Made by a program: the position numbers and the translations under genes. 34,261 nucleotides of DNA from Bacteroidia bacterium (lineage in GTDB: Bacteria > Bacteroidota > Bacteroidia > NS11-12g > UBA9320): contig JAOKFZ010000019.1 of the NCBI GenBank assembly GCA_028247315.1, forward strand, positions 1 to 34,261, read 5' to 3'. How positions within the stretch are numbered: position 1 is the stretch's first letter; every line of letters begins with the position of its first letter. Positions 33,381-34,261 of the stretch are shown here, piece by piece. Under the pieces are notes generated by a model. It saw only the letters and a list, made by a program, of their open reading frames with translations. It was not told where the DNA came from and did not search any database.

Positions 33381-34261
33381 ATGAGTAAAAACTTTGCTTA
33401 CACTCTGTTTTTTCTGCTCGCATGCTTGAGCTCAAACTATAGTGCAAATGGCCACGCAGGTGTAGGTGTAGTTGTCAAAGACGGATGCGATAGGTACCTG
33501 GCTATCGGAACATGGCATAGCAGTATTTCGGAGCTTAATAGTACGATAAACTCAAATCGAGGTTTATATATTGACATTAATAATGATGGAACTTTTGTGA
33601 ATTGTTGCAATGGAACATCGTCGTCAGAATTTTTTATTTTTACAGATTACACAATTCCAAGCACCCCAGTCAGTTGGAGTTTCATTACCCCAGGATCCTC
33701 AACCATAACAGAATTAGTGAATTATTTTAACAATTCAACGGTTTATAATAGTGCCAATTTAGCCAATCGATTTACAGCGGAAAAAGTATGGGATCCAGGT
33801 TGTCTCGGTAATAAGAAATTGCAGTCTTGGATAATTCTAAAATTGCCTTCATCACTAAACCCAGGCACAACATATAACTGCCGAACATCTACTTCCTCAG
33901 TTGTAGAAACTCCTTGTAATATACCGTATATTTTTCAAATTACTTTTGGAAGCGATATCACTATTACTGGAGACGATACACTAATGTGCGAATCAGATTC
34001 TTTAATCCTAACGTCTTCTCCCGCTCCAGATCTCGAATGGTTCAGAAATGGCGTTCTGATACAAGGGCCTAATGATGATAATACAATAGCCGTTTTGCAG
34101 CCAGGAAATTATACGGTCCGAAAAGGTGGCATTGGTTGTCAGTCTAGAACAAGTGAGATATACGAGGTAGCTTTTCACCCTCAACCTAAGGCTCAGTTTA
34201 CCATAGACGACAGTCTGCAGTGCTTCCGTGACCACGAGATCGTTGTTGTAAATGAGAGCAC
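33381..34261 (+). CDS. large secreted multidomain protein (3' partial)
   Basis: The frame is open from ATG 33381 (or in-frame ATG 33324) to the window edge, 293 complete codons. 33381 is preferred because it opens a signal peptide directly (MSKNFAYTLFFLLAC...ANG); the LLAC at 12-15 could also be a lipobox. Residues about 25-190 form a cysteine-containing N-terminal domain (NGHAGVGVVVKDGC, DINNDGTFVNCCNG, VWDPGCLGN). About 195-270 is an Ig-like repeat (SDITITGDDTLMCESDSL, LEWFRNGVLIQG, PGNYTVRKGGIGC), and from about 275 a PKD-like repeat begins (PKAQFTIDDSLQCFRDHEI). Such proteins in Bacteroidota are long surface adhesins, usually exported by type IX secretion with a C-terminal tag that is not visible here. 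Confidence 0.85.
   Translation, partial: MSKNFAYTLFFLLACLSSNYSANGHAGVGVVVKDGCDRYLAIGTWHSSISELNSTINSNRGLYIDINNDGTFVNCCNGTSSSEFFIFTDYTIPSTPVSWSFITPGSSTITELVNYFNNSTVYNSANLANRFTAEKVWDPGCLGNKKLQSWIILKLPSSLNPGTTYNCRTSTSSVVETPCNIPYIFQITFGSDITITGDDTLMCESDSLILTSSPAPDLEWFRNGVLIQGPNDDNTIAVLQPGNYTVRKGGIGCQSRTSEIYEVAFHPQPKAQFTIDDSLQCFRDHEIVVVNES

Overview
The window is a stretch of a Bacteroidota chromosome. Evidence for this is a TonB-dependent receptor with a carboxypeptidase-regulatory domain paired with a DUF4249-like lipoprotein, a DUF2147 protein, a mutL-rhomboid-rhomboid-endonuclease/phosphatase operon, a tmRNA whose tag reads GENNFAMAA, TAnnTTTG-like promoter boxes, few Shine-Dalgarno sites, and a multidomain secreted adhesin-like protein at the right edge. 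The class cannot be fixed from sequence reading alone.

Layout. (1) 1-14520 is ordinary core chromosome: the end of a periplasmic PpiC/PpiD-type prolyl isomerase, an alpha/beta hydrolase, a DUF2147 protein, a TPR protein, the mutL operon (small membrane protein, mutL, two rhomboids, EEP-family protein, two SAM methyltransferases), a DUF4249/TonB receptor pair, a saccharopine-dehydrogenase-like enzyme and a small lipoprotein. (2) 14646-15020 is a complete ssrA (tmRNA) gene. (3) 14997-31626 is a visibly AT-richer 16.6-kb integrative element inserted at the ssrA 3' end and bounded by a perfect 47-bp direct repeat. It carries a tyrosine integrase, two small envelope-type proteins, an excisionase-like HTH protein, a zinc-finger protein, a complete LlaJI-like restriction-modification (R-M) system (two divergent 5mC methyltransferases, controller protein with recognisable C-box operator, McrB-like and McrC-like subunits), a tightly coupled four-gene operon built around a GHKL (Hsp90/MORC-like) ATPase, and a DUF2779-type nuclease. 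No conjugation genes are present, so it looks like a defence island and not an ICE. (4) 31580-33106 is a second, 1.5-kb element without integrase. Its right end is about 84% identical to that of the large element and its att copy is 46/47, and it carries one exported protein. (5) 33107-33238 is a relic of a third integrase-type left end, including a broken integrase N-terminus. (6) 33381 to the end is the start of a large secreted protein that runs off the window.

How it works together. The tmRNA 3' end has acted repeatedly as an attachment site, giving a tandem array of elements (accretion). Integrase boxes of the form ATGTTTCACC occur at both ends of the large element. The R-M genes are arranged for delayed restriction: C protein and nuclease subunits on one strand, methyltransferases on the other, with the C-box between. 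The GHKL cassette is the best candidate for a poorly described defence system. Its ATPase is recognisable, one partner resembles DUF6339 from memory, and the other two are unrecognised.
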